Of a DNA stretch of 64,000 nucleotides, positions 16,061-26,886 are shown in pieces. Origin of the DNA: Streptomyces paradoxus (GTDB lineage Bacteria; Actinomycetota; Actinomycetes; Streptomycetales; Streptomycetaceae). The position numbers were made by a program, and so were the translations under genes. Each line of letters starts with the position of its first letter. Position 1 is the first letter of the stretch. The stretch covers positions 434,001 to 498,000 of the forward strand of contig NZ_JACHGV010000002.1 of NCBI RefSeq assembly GCF_014202475.1, given 5' to 3'. The notes under the pieces were generated by a model that was given only the letters and a program-made list of their open reading frames with translations, had not been told where the DNA came from and ran no database searches.

Positions 16061-18027
16061 CGACCCGCAAGAGTCTCACCGCGGCGCTGTCCCGGCCCGG
16101 CGTCCGGCTGCGCGGCTGGCGCCGGCTGCCCCTGCTGTCGAAGGCCGCCGTCTGCTTCCTGGCGGTCGTCGTCCTGATGGCGCTGCTCGCGCCACTGCTC
16201 GCGCCGCACGACCCGCTGGACCAGCAGCCGCCGGCCGACGGCACGGGGCACCCGTCCGCCGGGCACTGGATGGGCCAGGACAGCCTCGGCCGGGACATCC
16301 TCAGCCGGCTGATGTACGGGGCCCGCTGGTCGCTCGCGATCGGGCTCGGCGCGACCGGGCTGGCCCTGGTGGCCGGCGCGCTGCTCGGGGCGATCGCGGC
16401 GACCTCCCGCAAGGCGGTCGACGAGACGCTGATGCGCTGTCTGGACGTGGTGATGGCGTTCCCGGGCATCGCGCTGGCCGCCGTGCTGGTCGCGGTGTTC
16501 GGCGGTGGCATCACGGTGCTGATCTGCGCGATCGCGTTCCTGTTCACGCCGCCGGTGGCGCGGGTCGTGCGGGCGAACGTCCTCGACCAGTACGGCGAGG
16601 ACTATGTGACGGCGGAACGGGTGATCGGCGCGCGGACCCCGCACATCGTGCTGAAGCACGTGGCGGTCAACTGTGCCGCTCCGGTGCTGGTGTTCTGCAC
16701 GGTCCAGGTGGCCGAGGCGGTCGTCTTCGAGGCGTCGCTGTCCTTCATCGGGGCGGGCGTGCGGCCGCCCGACCCGTCCTGGGGCAGTGTCATCGCGGAC
16801 GGCAAGAACATGGTGCTGACCGGCGGCTGGTGGGCGACGGTGTTCCCCGGGCTGCTGATGCTGGTCACGGTGCTGTCGCTGAACATCCTCTCCGAGGGCG
16901 TGTCCGACGCCTGGGCGGCCCCGTCCGCCCGCGAGGTGGACGTACCGGAGGACGACGACCGGCTGGAGGCGCCGGAGCCCGGCAGCGGGGACGTCGTGCG
17001 GCTGCCCGGACTGGCGGAGGCCGCGCAGCGGTTGCGGGCCCGGGCCCGCCGGCTGCCCGGGGACGGGCAGCCCGTGCTCGCGGTGGAGAACCTCGCCATC
17101 GGCTTCGACCGGCGGCACGGCGGCGTCGACGTCGTGGACGGCATCAGCTTCGAGGTGCACCCCGGCGAGGTGCTCGGGCTGGTCGGCGAGTCGGGCTGCG
17201 GCAAGTCGCTCACCGCGCTGGCGGTCATGGGCCTCCAGCCGAAGGGGGCGCGCGTCAGGGGCCAAGTCCGTTTCCAGCAGCGGGACCTGCTCGCCGAACC
17301 GATGCGGGTGCGCCGCAAGCTGCTCGGCCACGAGATGGCGATGATCTACCAGGACGCGCTGTCGTCGCTGAACCCGGCGATGACGATCCGCGCGCAGCTC
17401 AAGCAGCTCGTGCGCCGCGGCGGGCACCGCGGTCCCGCCGAGCTGCTGACGATGGTCGGCCTCGACCCCGGGCGCACCCTGCGCAGCTACCCGCACGAGC
17501 TGTCCGGCGGGCAGCGCCAGCGCGTGCTGATCGCGATGGCCCTGTCCCGCGACCCGAAGCTCATCGTCGCGGACGAGCCGACGACGGCCCTCGACGTCAC
17601 CGTGCAGGCGCAGGTCATGGAGCTGCTGCTGCGGCTGCGCGAGGAGCTGGGCTTCGCGCTGATCCTCGTCTCGCACGACCTGGCGCTGGTCGCGGACGTC
17701 ACCGACCGGGTGGTGGTGATGTACGGCGGGCAGATCGTGGAGACGGGCGTGACGGCCGACCTGGTCGGGTCTCCGGCGCACCACTACACGCGCGGGCTGC
17801 TCGGCAGCGTGCTGTCGCTGGAGTCGGCGCAGGAGCGGATGACGCAGATCAGGGGCGTCGTGCCGTCCCCGGCCGACTTCCCCGCGGGGTGCCGCTTCGC
17901 CGGCCGGTGCACGCTCGCCACCGGGATCTGCCGTACGACGCCCCCCGGCCCGCTGGGCACGCCGACGCACACGGCGGCCTGCCACCACCCCGCGATCGAC
18001 CTGGTCACCTCGGAGGTCGTGACGTGA
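16057..18027 (+). CDS. Fused peptide-type ABC permease (DppC) and ATPase (DppD)
   Basis: A 656-residue two-part protein. Residues ~1-285 are a DppC-like permease: helix [44 protein letters not shown]-like loop [20 protein letters not shown] and [16 protein letters not shown] charged Pro/Glu/Asp linker of about 60 residues follows ([20 protein letters not shown]). Residues ~345-656 are an ATPase with Walker A GESGCGKS near 377, [29 protein letters not shown] and the oligopeptide-family C-terminal CRFAGRC...C iron-sulfur-like cysteine motif. No stop or start separates them. Such fusions are annotated in some other actinomycetes. It overlaps the next gene by GTGA. Confidence 0.92.
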   Translation: MTTRKSLTAALSRPGVRLRGWRRLPLLSKAAVCFLAVVVLMALLAPLLAPHDPLDQQPPADGTGHPSAGHWMGQDSLGRDILSRLMYGARWSLAIGLGATGLALVAGALLGAIAATSRKAVDETLMRCLDVVMAFPGIALAAVLVAVFGGGITVLICAIAFLFTPPVARVVRANVLDQYGEDYVTAERVIGARTPHIVLKHVAVNCAAPVLVFCTVQVAEAVVFEASLSFIGAGVRPPDPSWGSVIADGKNMVLTGGWWATVFPGLLMLVTVLSLNILSEGVSDAWAAPSAREVDVPEDDDRLEAPEPGSGDVVRLPGLAEAAQRLRARARRLPGDGQPVLAVENLAIGFDRRHGGVDVVDGISFEVHPGEVLGLVGESGCGKSLTALAVMGLQPKGARVRGQVRFQQRDLLAEPMRVRRKLLGHEMAMIYQDALSSLNPAMTIRAQLKQLVRRGGHRGPAELLTMVGLDPGRTLRSYPHELSGGQRQRVLIAMALSRDPKLIVADEPTTALDVTVQAQVMELLLRLREELGFALILVSHDLALVADVTDRVVVMYGGQIVETGVTADLVGSPAHHYTRGLLGSVLSLESAQERMTQIRGVVPSPADFPAGCRFAGRCTLATGICRTTPPGPLGTPTHTAACHHPAIDLVTSEVVT

Positions 18028-19043
18028 ACGCCCTGGTGGAGCTCTCCGGCACGCACGTCGTGCACAAGGCCCGCAGCGGCGGCCTGTTCACCCGCGACCG
18101 CGTGTACGCCCTGACCGGTGCGGACCTGGCCATCGCCCCCGGAGAGACCATCGGCGTGGTCGGCGAGTCCGGCTGCGGGAAGTCGACACTGGCCAGGGTG
18201 CTGGTCGGGGTGGAGCGGCCGACTCGGGGGACGGTGTCCTTCCGGGGCAGGGACCTGTGGGCGATGCCGGCCGCCGAGCGCCGCCGGGCCGTCGGCGGCA
18301 GCACCGGCATGGTCTTCCAGGACCCGTCGACGGCCCTGAACCGCCGGATGACCGTCCGGCGGATCCTGCGGGACCCGCTGGACGTGCACGACCGGGGCAC
18401 TCGTGCTCAGCGTGAGGAGAGAGTCAGGGAGTTGATGTCCCTGGTGGGCCTCCCCCGGGCCCTCGCCGACGCCCTGCCGGGGCAGCTGTCGGGCGGGCAG
18501 CGCCAGCGCGTGGCGATCGCCCGGGCACTGGCCCTGGACCCGGACCTGGTCGTGGCGGACGAGCCGACGAGCGCCCTGGACGTGTCGGTCCGGGCGCAGA
18601 TCCTCAACCTCCTCCTCGACCTGAAGGAACGCCTGGGTCTGGCCCTGGTGTTCGTCTCGCACGACATCCAGACGGTACGGCGGATGAGCGACCGGGTGAT
18701 CACCATGTACCTGGGCCGGATCGTGGAGGAGACCCCGGCCGCCCTGGTCACCGACCGGGCCCGGCACCCGTACACCCGGGCCCTGTTCTCCGCCACGCCC
18801 GGCCTGCTCGACCCGGTGGACCCGATCCCGCTGGCGGGCCCGGTCCCGTCGGCGACCCGTCCGCCGAGCGGCTGCCCGTTCCGCACCCGCTGCTGGAAGG
18901 CGGACGGGACGTGCGCGGAGCGGATGCCGGACTTCTCCGCCGCGTCGGCGCCCGCACACCGCTTCCGCTGCCACCATCCTGTCCGGGAGGACGAGTCGAC
19001 CCGTGACCTCGTCCACCGGCGCGATCCGATGGAGGCCCCATGA
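18024..19043 (+). CDS. Peptide-type ABC transporter ATP-binding protein (DppF family)
   Basis: A 339-residue second ATPase of the system. It has Walker [10 protein letters not shown] (~46-54), Q-loop FQDP, signature [15 protein letters not shown] and Walker B VVADEPTSALDVS. The H-loop is VSHDIQTV. The C-terminal oligo/dipeptide domain has CPFRTRCWKADGTC and later FRCHHP. It heterodimerises with the ATPase half of the preceding fusion. It starts with GTG overlapping the previous stop, and its own stop overlaps the next start (ATGA), so the whole operon is tightly coupled. Confidence 0.93.
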   Translation: MNALVELSGTHVVHKARSGGLFTRDRVYALTGADLAIAPGETIGVVGESGCGKSTLARVLVGVERPTRGTVSFRGRDLWAMPAAERRRAVGGSTGMVFQDPSTALNRRMTVRRILRDPLDVHDRGTRAQREERVRELMSLVGLPRALADALPGQLSGGQRQRVAIARALALDPDLVVADEPTSALDVSVRAQILNLLLDLKERLGLALVFVSHDIQTVRRMSDRVITMYLGRIVEETPAALVTDRARHPYTRALFSATPGLLDPVDPIPLAGPVPSATRPPSGCPFRTRCWKADGTCAERMPDFSAASAPAHRFRCHHPVREDESTRDLVHRRDPMEAP

Positions 19044-19972
19044 CGCTCACCCCGCTGACCGGTGTCATCCCGCCCGTCTGCACGCCCCTGACACCGGACG
19101 GCGAGGTGGACGTCCCCTCGCTGCTCAGGCTCGTCGACCATCTGATGGCCGGCGGGGTGCACGGACTGTTCGTGCTCGGCTCGACCTCGGAGGCCGCGTT
19201 CCTGCCGGACCGGCGGCGCCGGCTGGTCGTCGAATCGGTGACGGGGCATGTCGGCGGGCAGCTCCCGGTACTGGCCGGGGCGATCGACATGACGACGCCC
19301 CGGGTCCTGGACCATGTGGCGTCGGTGACGGCGGCGGGCGCGGACGCGGTCGTCGTCACCGCCCCGTTCTACGCCCGCACCCACCCGGCGGAGATCGCCC
19401 GCCACTACCGCGCGGTCGCCGCGGCGAGCCCGGTCCCGGTGATCGCCTACGACCTGCCCGTCGCCGTCCACACGAAGCTGCCGGCCGACGTGGTCCTGGA
19501 ACTGGCCGCGGACGGTGTGGTGGCCGGGCTCAAGGACTCCAGCGGCGACCTCGCCGCCTTCCGGCAGGTGGTGACCGGCGTCCGGGAGCGCCGGGGCATC
19601 ACCGGCTTCAGCGTGCTGACCGGTTCCGAGCTGGTCGTCGACGCGGCCCTCGCGATCGGCGCGGACGGCACGGTGCCGGGCCTCGGCAACGTCGACCCGC
19701 ACGGGTACGTCCGCCTGGACGGCCTGTGCCGTGCCGGGGACTGGGACGGGGCCCGTGCCGAACAGGAGCGCCTGTGCGCGCTGTTCGGCATGGTGGGCGT
19801 CGGCGACCCGGCCCGGATGGGCCCGAACTCCTCGGCGATCGGCGCCTTCAAGGCCGCGCTGCACCTGCGCGGCGTGATCGACTGCCCGGCGACGGCACAA
19901 CCGCAGATCCCGCTGTCGCCCGACGAGGTGGAGCAGGTCGGCAAGCACCTGACGGCGGCGGGGCTGCTCTGA
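19040..19972 (+). CDS. DapA-family (dihydrodipicolinate synthase-like) aldolase/dehydratase
   Basis: A 310-residue class I Schiff-base enzyme. Lys165 in AGLKDSSGDL is the pyruvate-binding lysine and Tyr137 in VIAYDLPVAV the catalytic tyrosine. GSTSEAAFL replaces the GTTGE loop of true DapA, pointing to a catabolic member such as an N-acetylneuraminate lyase- or keto-deoxy-sugar-acid-aldolase-like enzyme. Being the last gene of the ABC operon suggests it breaks down the imported solute or a derivative. The true substrate cannot be told from sequence. It converges on the response regulator with 9 bp between stops. Confidence 0.85.
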   Translation: MTLTPLTGVIPPVCTPLTPDGEVDVPSLLRLVDHLMAGGVHGLFVLGSTSEAAFLPDRRRRLVVESVTGHVGGQLPVLAGAIDMTTPRVLDHVASVTAAGADAVVVTAPFYARTHPAEIARHYRAVAAASPVPVIAYDLPVAVHTKLPADVVLELAADGVVAGLKDSSGDLAAFRQVVTGVRERRGITGFSVLTGSELVVDAALAIGADGTVPGLGNVDPHGYVRLDGLCRAGDWDGARAEQERLCALFGMVGVGDPARMGPNSSAIGAFKAALHLRGVIDCPATAQPQIPLSPDEVEQVGKHLTAAGLL

Positions 19973-19981
19973 AGCCCGCCT

Positions 19982-20644
19982 TCAGACGCTCCCCGGTGTC
20001 ACCAGGCCCGACTCGTAGGCGACGATGACCAGTTGGGCCCGGTCGCGTGCCGCCAGCTTGCCCATGATGCGGCTGACGTGGGTCTTCGCGGTGAGCGGAC
20101 TCAGGCCCAGCGCGTTGGCGATCTCCGTGTTGTTGAGGCCGCGTGCGACCAGGGCGAGCACCTCCCGCTCCCGGCCGGACAGGCACTCGGGCCCGCCGGT
20201 CGCCGGGGCGGAGGGGCTGCGCAGGAACCGCTCGATGAGCCGTGCCGTGGGCCCGGGCGACAGCAGGGAGTCCCCGGCGGCGACCGTGCGGATGGCGTCG
20301 AGGAGTTCGGCGGGCCTGGTGTCCTTGACCAGGAACCCGGAGGCGCCGGCCCGCAGCGCGTCGACGATGTTCTCGTCGGTGTCGTACGTGGTGAGGACGA
20401 GCACCCGGACGCCCGCGAGGTCCTCGTCGGCGGCGATGAGCCGGGTCGCCTCGATGCCGTCCAGGTCGGGCATGCGGATGTCCATCACGACGAGGTCGGC
20501 GCGTGCGCCGCGGGCCAGTTCCACGGCCTGCCGGCCGGTGGCGGCCTGGCCGACGACCTCCATGTCCCGGGCGGACTCCACGAGCATCGCGAACGCCTCC
20601 CGCACCAGGGTCTGATCGTCCGCGAGCAGCACCCGTATGGTCAT
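19982..20644 (-). CDS. NarL/FixJ-type response regulator
   Basis: A 220-residue two-domain regulator. The receiver has acidic pair D9-D10, phospho-acceptor D55 (VVMDIRMPD), conserved Thr in VLVLTTY and Lys in FLVKDT. A LuxR helix-turn-helix occupies ~155-215 (CLSGREREVLALVARGLNNTEIA by key residues, then SPLTAKTHVSRIMGKL). Its start overlaps the kinase stop (ATGA), so it is translated with its partner. It probably controls genes including the neighbouring MMPL exporter; that is inference from position. Confidence 0.94.
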   Translation of the reverse strand: MTIRVLLADDQTLVREAFAMLVESARDMEVVGQAATGRQAVELARGARADLVVMDIRMPDLDGIEATRLIAADEDLAGVRVLVLTTYDTDENIVDALRAGASGFLVKDTRPAELLDAIRTVAAGDSLLSPGPTARLIERFLRSPSAPATGGPECLSGREREVLALVARGLNNTEIANALGLSPLTAKTHVSRIMGKLAARDRAQLVIVAYESGLVTPGSV

Positions 20645-21879
20645 CCGTCCCTCTCCCCCGTCGTGGTCAGCGGCAGGGCCGCGGTGACCTCGAACCCGCC
20701 CCCGGTACGCGGTCCGGCGTCGAGTGTGCCACCGACGCTGCGGGCCCGCTCCCGCATTCCGACGAGCCCGAAGCCCGGGGTGCCGCCCGGGGCCGGGCCG
20801 GTGCCGTCGTCGCGGACCGACAGGTGCAGGACGCCCTGCCGCTCCGCCAGTTCGACGTGGACGGCGGGTTCGGGCCCCGCGTGCCGTACCGCGTTCGTCA
20901 GGGCCTCCTGCACGATGCGGTAGGCGGCGGCGCCCACGGCGGGCGGTGCCTGCCGTATCCGGACGGTCTGCTCGACCCGGGCACCGGCGAGCCGCGCGGC
21001 CTCCGCCAGATCGGGCAGTCCGTCGAGGCCCGGCAGCGGGCCGCGGGCGTCCGGGGAGTCGTGCTCGCGCAGCACCTCCAGCGTGGTGCGGAGTTCGCCG
21101 CGGGCGCTGCGGCAGGTCTCGGCGATGTCGTCGAGGGCCTTGGCGACCGTCTCCCGGTCGAGCCGCTCGGGGTCGGCCGACAGGACGTGGGCGGCGACGG
21201 AGGTCTGCACGCCGATGAGGGTGATGCTGTGGGCCAGCAGGTCGTGCAGGTCCCTGGCGATCCGCAGCCGCTCCTCGGCGACGCGCCGCCGGGCCTCCTC
21301 CTCGCGGGTGCGTTCGGCGCGTTCGGCGCGTTCCACGATGGAGGCGACGTACTGGCGGTAGAAGCGCACGTCGACTCCGCAGAACAGCACGGCGACGACC
21401 CAGCCCGATATCCGGAGCACCTCCAGCGCCTCGTGCATGCTGACGGTGAGCATCACGCTGACCGAGAGGCCGATGACACCGACGCCGACCACGACGGTGC
21501 GCAGCGGGCGGCCGGTGACGGCGACGGTGTAGAGGGCGATGTACGTCGCCGGGGTCGGCGCCGCATGGGTGTTGTCGAGCGCGTGGTAGGGCGCGACGCA
21601 CGCCACGACCGCGAGCAGCACGAGCAGCGGGCGCCGGCGCCGCCAGGCGATCGGCACGTTGCAGGCGGCCAGCAGCGTCCAGCCCAGCGCGTCGGGCCGG
21701 CGCCCGTCGTCGACGAGCAGGGCCAGGGCGAGGGCGAGAACGCCGGCGGCCACGGCGAGCAGCGCGTCGTTGCGGAGGGCGTTCGGGGCGGTCAGCGGAT
21801 CGCGGTTGATCGCGGCCATGATCCGCTCCGCGGGACGCGACCAGGCCGCCGTCGTGGTGGGTGCCTGCACAGGCGTCAT
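20641..21879 (-). CDS. Two-component sensor histidine kinase (HisKA_3, NarX-like)
   Basis: A 412-residue membrane kinase. The N-terminus has about five hydrophobic segments (ALLAVAAGVLALALALLV, LVLLAVVACVAPYHAL and others). Then come a basic coiled stretch rich in ERAERAERTREEEARRR, the HisKA_3 box ARDLHDLLAHSI with phospho-acceptor His212, and the HATPase with EALTNAVRHA (N box) and GFGLVGMRERA (G box). It has little extracellular loop, so it may sense a membrane signal. The ATG at 21879 is the only start giving a normal N-terminus. It lies 50 bp downstream of the MMPL gene on the same strand, probably in one operon. Confidence 0.93.
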   Translation of the reverse strand: MTPVQAPTTTAAWSRPAERIMAAINRDPLTAPNALRNDALLAVAAGVLALALALLVDDGRRPDALGWTLLAACNVPIAWRRRRPLLVLLAVVACVAPYHALDNTHAAPTPATYIALYTVAVTGRPLRTVVVGVGVIGLSVSVMLTVSMHEALEVLRISGWVVAVLFCGVDVRFYRQYVASIVERAERAERTREEEARRRVAEERLRIARDLHDLLAHSITLIGVQTSVAAHVLSADPERLDRETVAKALDDIAETCRSARGELRTTLEVLREHDSPDARGPLPGLDGLPDLAEAARLAGARVEQTVRIRQAPPAVGAAAYRIVQEALTNAVRHAGPEPAVHVELAERQGVLHLSVRDDGTGPAPGGTPGFGLVGMRERARSVGGTLDAGPRTGGGFEVTAALPLTTTGERDG

Positions 21880-21929
21880 CCTCGGCGAGGAAGGCGTCCC
21901 TCCGGGAGGGGAGGGACGCCTACGGTCGG

Positions 21930-24023
21930 TCAGGGGGCGTTCGCGGCCACGGGCTCGCGCTCCGGCGGCGTGGCCGTCGGCTCCGGTGTGCTGGAGAGCC
22001 TGCCCGGCCACCACATCCGCCGCTTGAGCAGCACGCTCGCCGTGGTCACCAGGTACGTACGCACCAGGAAGGTGTCCAGCAGCACCCCCACGGCGATGAC
22101 GAACCCGAGTTCCACCAGCCCCACCATGGGCAGCGTCGTCAGGACCGCGAAGGTGGCCGCGAGCACCACCCCGGCCGAGGCGATGACCCCGCCGGTCGTG
22201 CGCAGGGCGGTGAGCGCCGCGGCCTCCGGCTCGGCCCCTCGCACGGACTCCTCCCGCATCCGGTGCATCAGGAAGATCCCGTAGTCCACCCCGAGGGCGA
22301 CCAGGAACACGAAGGACAACAGCCCGAGCCCGGGATCCGTCCCGCCGAACCCGAGGACCGGCTCGAACACCAGCCCTCCGATGCCGAGGGCCGCTCCCCA
22401 GACCGCGACCACCGCCGCCAGCAGCAGCAACGGCGCGACGAGGCTGCGCAACAGCCCGACCAGGATGACGAACACGGCGGCCAGTACCAGCGGCACGATC
22501 ACCTTCCGGTCCCGTGCCTCGCTCTCGGCCAGGTCGATCTGCTGTGCGCTGAGCCCGCCGACGTACGCGCCCTCGGGGTCGATCCCGGCCCGCAGTGCCT
22601 CGATGGTGCGGGTCTCGGCCGGGGTCTGAGGAGCCGCCGTGGTGAAGACGGCGATCTCGGTCCACCCCGCCCCGCTCCGCCCGGGAACCACCTCGGCGAC
22701 CCCCGCGGTGGCCCGGGCCCGTTCGCCCACCGCCTCGGCCCGCTCCCCGGGCGCGATGACGGTCACGGGCCGGCTGCTGCGCTCGGGATACTCCCGTGCC
22801 AGCGTCTGCATCGCGGTGATGGACTCGGGCCGTTCGGTGAAGGAGTCCTCCTGCTTGATGGACCCGGACAGGTTCAGCGTGCCGAGCGCGAGCGCCCCGA
22901 GCAGGACGCCTCCCGTGACGAGCACGGTGACGGGCCGCCGTGTCGCCGAGGTGCCCATGGCGGCGAACAGCGACCGCCGGGCCTTCGGCTCACTCCCGAA
23001 CGCCGGGATCAGCGGCCAGAACACCCGCCGTCCCAGCAGGACGAGAACCGCCGGCAGCAGGGTCGTCATGGCGACCAGCGCGGCGAGCACCCCGACCATG
23101 CCGACCGGCCCCATGCCGCTGCTGCTGTTGAGGTCCGCGGCGAGCAGACACAGCAGCCCGGCGGCGACGGTCCCCGAGGAGGCGAGGATCGCCGGCCCGC
23201 AGCCGCGCAGGGCGGTGCTCATGGCGTCGTACGGCCGCTCGTGGCGCCGCAGTTCCTCGCGGTAGCGGGAGATGAGGAGCAGCGCGTAGTCGGTGCCGGC
23301 GCCGAGGACGAGCACGGTCATCACGCCGCCGCTCTGGCCGGTGACGGTGACGTCGAACAGTTCGTGCAGCCCGTACCCGGCGGCCATCGCCACGGCGGCG
23401 GCGATCCCCGCCACGGCGAGCGGCACCAGCCACAGGAAGGGGCTGCGGTAGATGAGGACGAGCAGCACGGTGACGACGCCGAGGGTGGCGAGCAGCAGCG
23501 TGGCGTCGAGCGTCTCGAACACCTTGTTCATGTCGGTGTTCAGCGCACCGGGCCCGCCGACCTCGGCGCTCAGCCCGCCGCCGCCCCCGGCGATGTCCCG
23601 CACCCCGTCGACGAAGGCGTCCCGGGCTTCCTCGTCCTGGCCCGGCTGGGTGCTGCTGACCGGGTACATCAGGGTGGAGCCGTCCTTCGACGGGATGCCC
23701 CGCGGCTCTCCCGTCAGGTCGTAGGCGCCGCTCACCTCGGTGATCTGCCGGTCGGCGGTGCGCCGGTCGGCGTCGGTCAGGCCGCCGTCCCGGTGGTAGA
23801 CGACCACCAGGTCGGTCGACTCACCGCCCGGCAACTCGTCCTGGATGCGCGCCACCTGGGTCGAGTCGGCACTGTCGGGCAGGTAGTCGACCGCGCGGTT
23901 CTGCTGGATGTCGGCGAATTTGCCGGCGAGCGGCCCGACCAGCACGAGCGCGGCGAGCCAGAGCCCGACCACCACCCAGGGCACGGCCCGCCTGCGCCCG
24001 GTACGCGTCCTTACGGCCCCCAT
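21930..24023 (-). CDS. MMPL/RND-family membrane exporter
   Basis: A 697-residue protein with two repeats, each of one helix, a large extracellular domain and a cluster of five helices (12 helices total). Examples are AVPWVVVGLWLAALVLVGPLAG at the N-terminus, GGVMTVLVLGAGTDYALLLISRYREEL with the family GxxxDY motif, and LSFVFLVALGVDYGIFLMHRMREE in the second half. Family members use proton motive force to export lipids, siderophores or drugs. The ATG has GGAG 8-9 bases upstream. Two palindromes lie upstream (24048-24067 and 24142-24165). The two-component pair follows on the same strand. The cargo is unknown. Confidence 0.93.
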   Translation of the reverse strand: MGAVRTRTGRRRAVPWVVVGLWLAALVLVGPLAGKFADIQQNRAVDYLPDSADSTQVARIQDELPGGESTDLVVVYHRDGGLTDADRRTADRQITEVSGAYDLTGEPRGIPSKDGSTLMYPVSSTQPGQDEEARDAFVDGVRDIAGGGGGLSAEVGGPGALNTDMNKVFETLDATLLLATLGVVTVLLVLIYRSPFLWLVPLAVAGIAAAVAMAAGYGLHELFDVTVTGQSGGVMTVLVLGAGTDYALLLISRYREELRRHERPYDAMSTALRGCGPAILASSGTVAAGLLCLLAADLNSSSGMGPVGMVGVLAALVAMTTLLPAVLVLLGRRVFWPLIPAFGSEPKARRSLFAAMGTSATRRPVTVLVTGGVLLGALALGTLNLSGSIKQEDSFTERPESITAMQTLAREYPERSSRPVTVIAPGERAEAVGERARATAGVAEVVPGRSGAGWTEIAVFTTAAPQTPAETRTIEALRAGIDPEGAYVGGLSAQQIDLAESEARDRKVIVPLVLAAVFVILVGLLRSLVAPLLLLAAVVAVWGAALGIGGLVFEPVLGFGGTDPGLGLLSFVFLVALGVDYGIFLMHRMREESVRGAEPEAAALTALRTTGGVIASAGVVLAATFAVLTTLPMVGLVELGFVIAVGVLLDTFLVRTYLVTTASVLLKRRMWWPGRLSSTPEPTATPPEREPVAANAP

Positions 24024-24047
24024 GAGTCCGGCTCCCTCCGGTCGGGT

Positions 24048-24067
24048 GTCTGGATCGGTCTCCAGAC
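24048..24067. promoter_or_regulatory. 7-6-7 inverted repeat just upstream of the MMPL gene
   Basis: GTCTGGA, six bases, TCCAGAC: a perfect dyad centred 35 bp before the exporter ATG. It is a candidate operator for a repressor (TetR-like spacing) or for the adjacent NarL-type regulator. Direct observation of symmetry; function inferred. Confidence 0.5.
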
Positions 24068-24141
24068 TCCCGCCGGGCGGGTGCCGGTTCGTCGGGCGTG
24101 AGGTCGAGTCGGGGCCTACTGCGGGGGGCGGTCCGGGCCGC

Positions 24142-24165
24142 GCGTTACTCCCCGGGGAGTAACGC
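24142..24165. promoter_or_regulatory. Perfect 24-bp palindrome between terB-like gene and MMPL gene
   Basis: Arms GCGTTACTCCCC and its exact complement abut with no spacer. It lies 8 bp past the stop of the TerB-like gene and ~120 bp upstream of the exporter start. It could be an operator; as a terminator the zero-length loop would make a poor hairpin, although an inner CCCCGGGG turn could still fold. Confidence 0.5.
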
Positions 24166-24173
24166 CGGGGGCC

Positions 24174-24872
24174 CTACGAGGGGGTGCGCGCGGCCTCCGC
24201 CAGCAGCCGGGTGACGTCGTCGGAGCAGATGGTGAGCGCCGCCCCGACCGTCGCCAGTACGTCCCGCTCGGCCGGGGTGTACGGCCCGTCCGCCAGGGCG
24301 ATGCGGGCGCCCTGGAGCAGGATCGATTCGCGGCCGACGGTGGCGAGGTGCGGGGCGAGCGGGTCCAGCGCCTCGTGCAGCTCTATGGCCAGCCCCGCAC
24401 CGCAGGGTTCGCCGGTGATCCGGCCGGTGTCCGCCTCCAGCGCCTCGACGAGCGCGGCCAGCTGCTCCTCCGTGCAGTCGTCGAAGCCGGCCGCGCGCAC
24501 GGCGAGGACGGCGGCCTCCAGCGCCGTACGGGATCCGGCGCCGCCGGCCGCCAGTACGGCGAGGGCGACGGTGTGCACGGCGTCGCGGAGCATCGCGGAG
24601 AAGCGGATGGTGGTCGGATGGTCGAGGACGTCGGCGCCGAAGTGGCGGCGGCAGGCCGCGCACTCCACGACCGGGCCGGTCTCGCCGCGCGGCAGCACGG
24701 GCAGGCCGAGCAGGGTGAAGCGGCGCTGTCCGGTCAGCCGCTGGTAGTTGCGGTCGCCGCCGCAACCGGGGCAGAAGAACTCGCCGTCACCCGCGGCCGT
24801 CCACGCGGTGCGGGTGCCCAGGATGCGAGAAAGCCTGGCGGCATGGCCGTTTCGTCCCCGTCCTGGCAGCAC
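24174..24872 (-). CDS. TerB-like protein with an N-terminal zinc ribbon
   Basis: A 232-residue cytoplasmic protein. Residues 30-75 form a putative zinc ribbon (C34PGC37 and C71AAC74). Residues ~85-228 are helical with two repeats resembling TerB (tellurite-resistance family; the second begins LHEALDPLAPHLATVG and contains GPYTPAERDVLATVGAAL). TerB domains are metal-binding and linked to membrane stress/defence modules, but an isolated copy like this has no assigned role that I know. It starts with GTG behind GGAGGTGCGAC. There are no other ter genes nearby. Confidence 0.8.
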   Translation of the reverse strand: MLPGRGRNGHAARLSRILGTRTAWTAAGDGEFFCPGCGGDRNYQRLTGQRRFTLLGLPVLPRGETGPVVECAACRRHFGADVLDHPTTIRFSAMLRDAVHTVALAVLAAGGAGSRTALEAAVLAVRAAGFDDCTEEQLAALVEALEADTGRITGEPCGAGLAIELHEALDPLAPHLATVGRESILLQGARIALADGPYTPAERDVLATVGAALTICSDDVTRLLAEAARTPS

Positions 24873-25001
24873 GTCGCACCTCCGTCACGCAGCACGGCAA
24901 CGTCGCCGCGCTTGCGTGATGTTAGCCACATCGGAGACGAGGAGTCAGCACCCCGGAGGAGACCTTTCCGTGACCTCCACAGACAATGGCCGGTATGCGA
25001 C

Positions 25002-25038
25002 GGGGCTCCGCCCGCCGGACATCGGCGGACGGAGCCCC
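25002..25038. terminator. Strong hairpin terminator downstream of leuA
   Basis: GGGGCTCCGCCCGCCG pairs with CGGCGGACGGAGCCCC with one mismatch around a 5-base loop. It lies 46 bp past the leuA stop in the gap to the TerB-like gene. No U-run is present. The rest of the 24873-25083 gap holds only the ribosome site and promoter region of the TerB-like gene. Confidence 0.75.
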
Positions 25039-25083
25039 TGAGGCGTCGGTGAACGGCCGGTGGCCGCGGACCCGTACGGCTGG

Positions 25084-26886
<1,803 letters not shown>

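Noticed and set aside
19040..19972. Identification as lysine-biosynthetic dapA
   Set aside because: Operon context with a peptide-type ABC transporter and the GSTSE loop favour a catabolic member; the substrate is left open.
20641..22665. Extended reading of the histidine kinase from further upstream (674 codons)
   Set aside because: The extra part overlaps the MMPL gene and is in a non-coding-like composition; the ATG at 21879 gives the normal kinase start.
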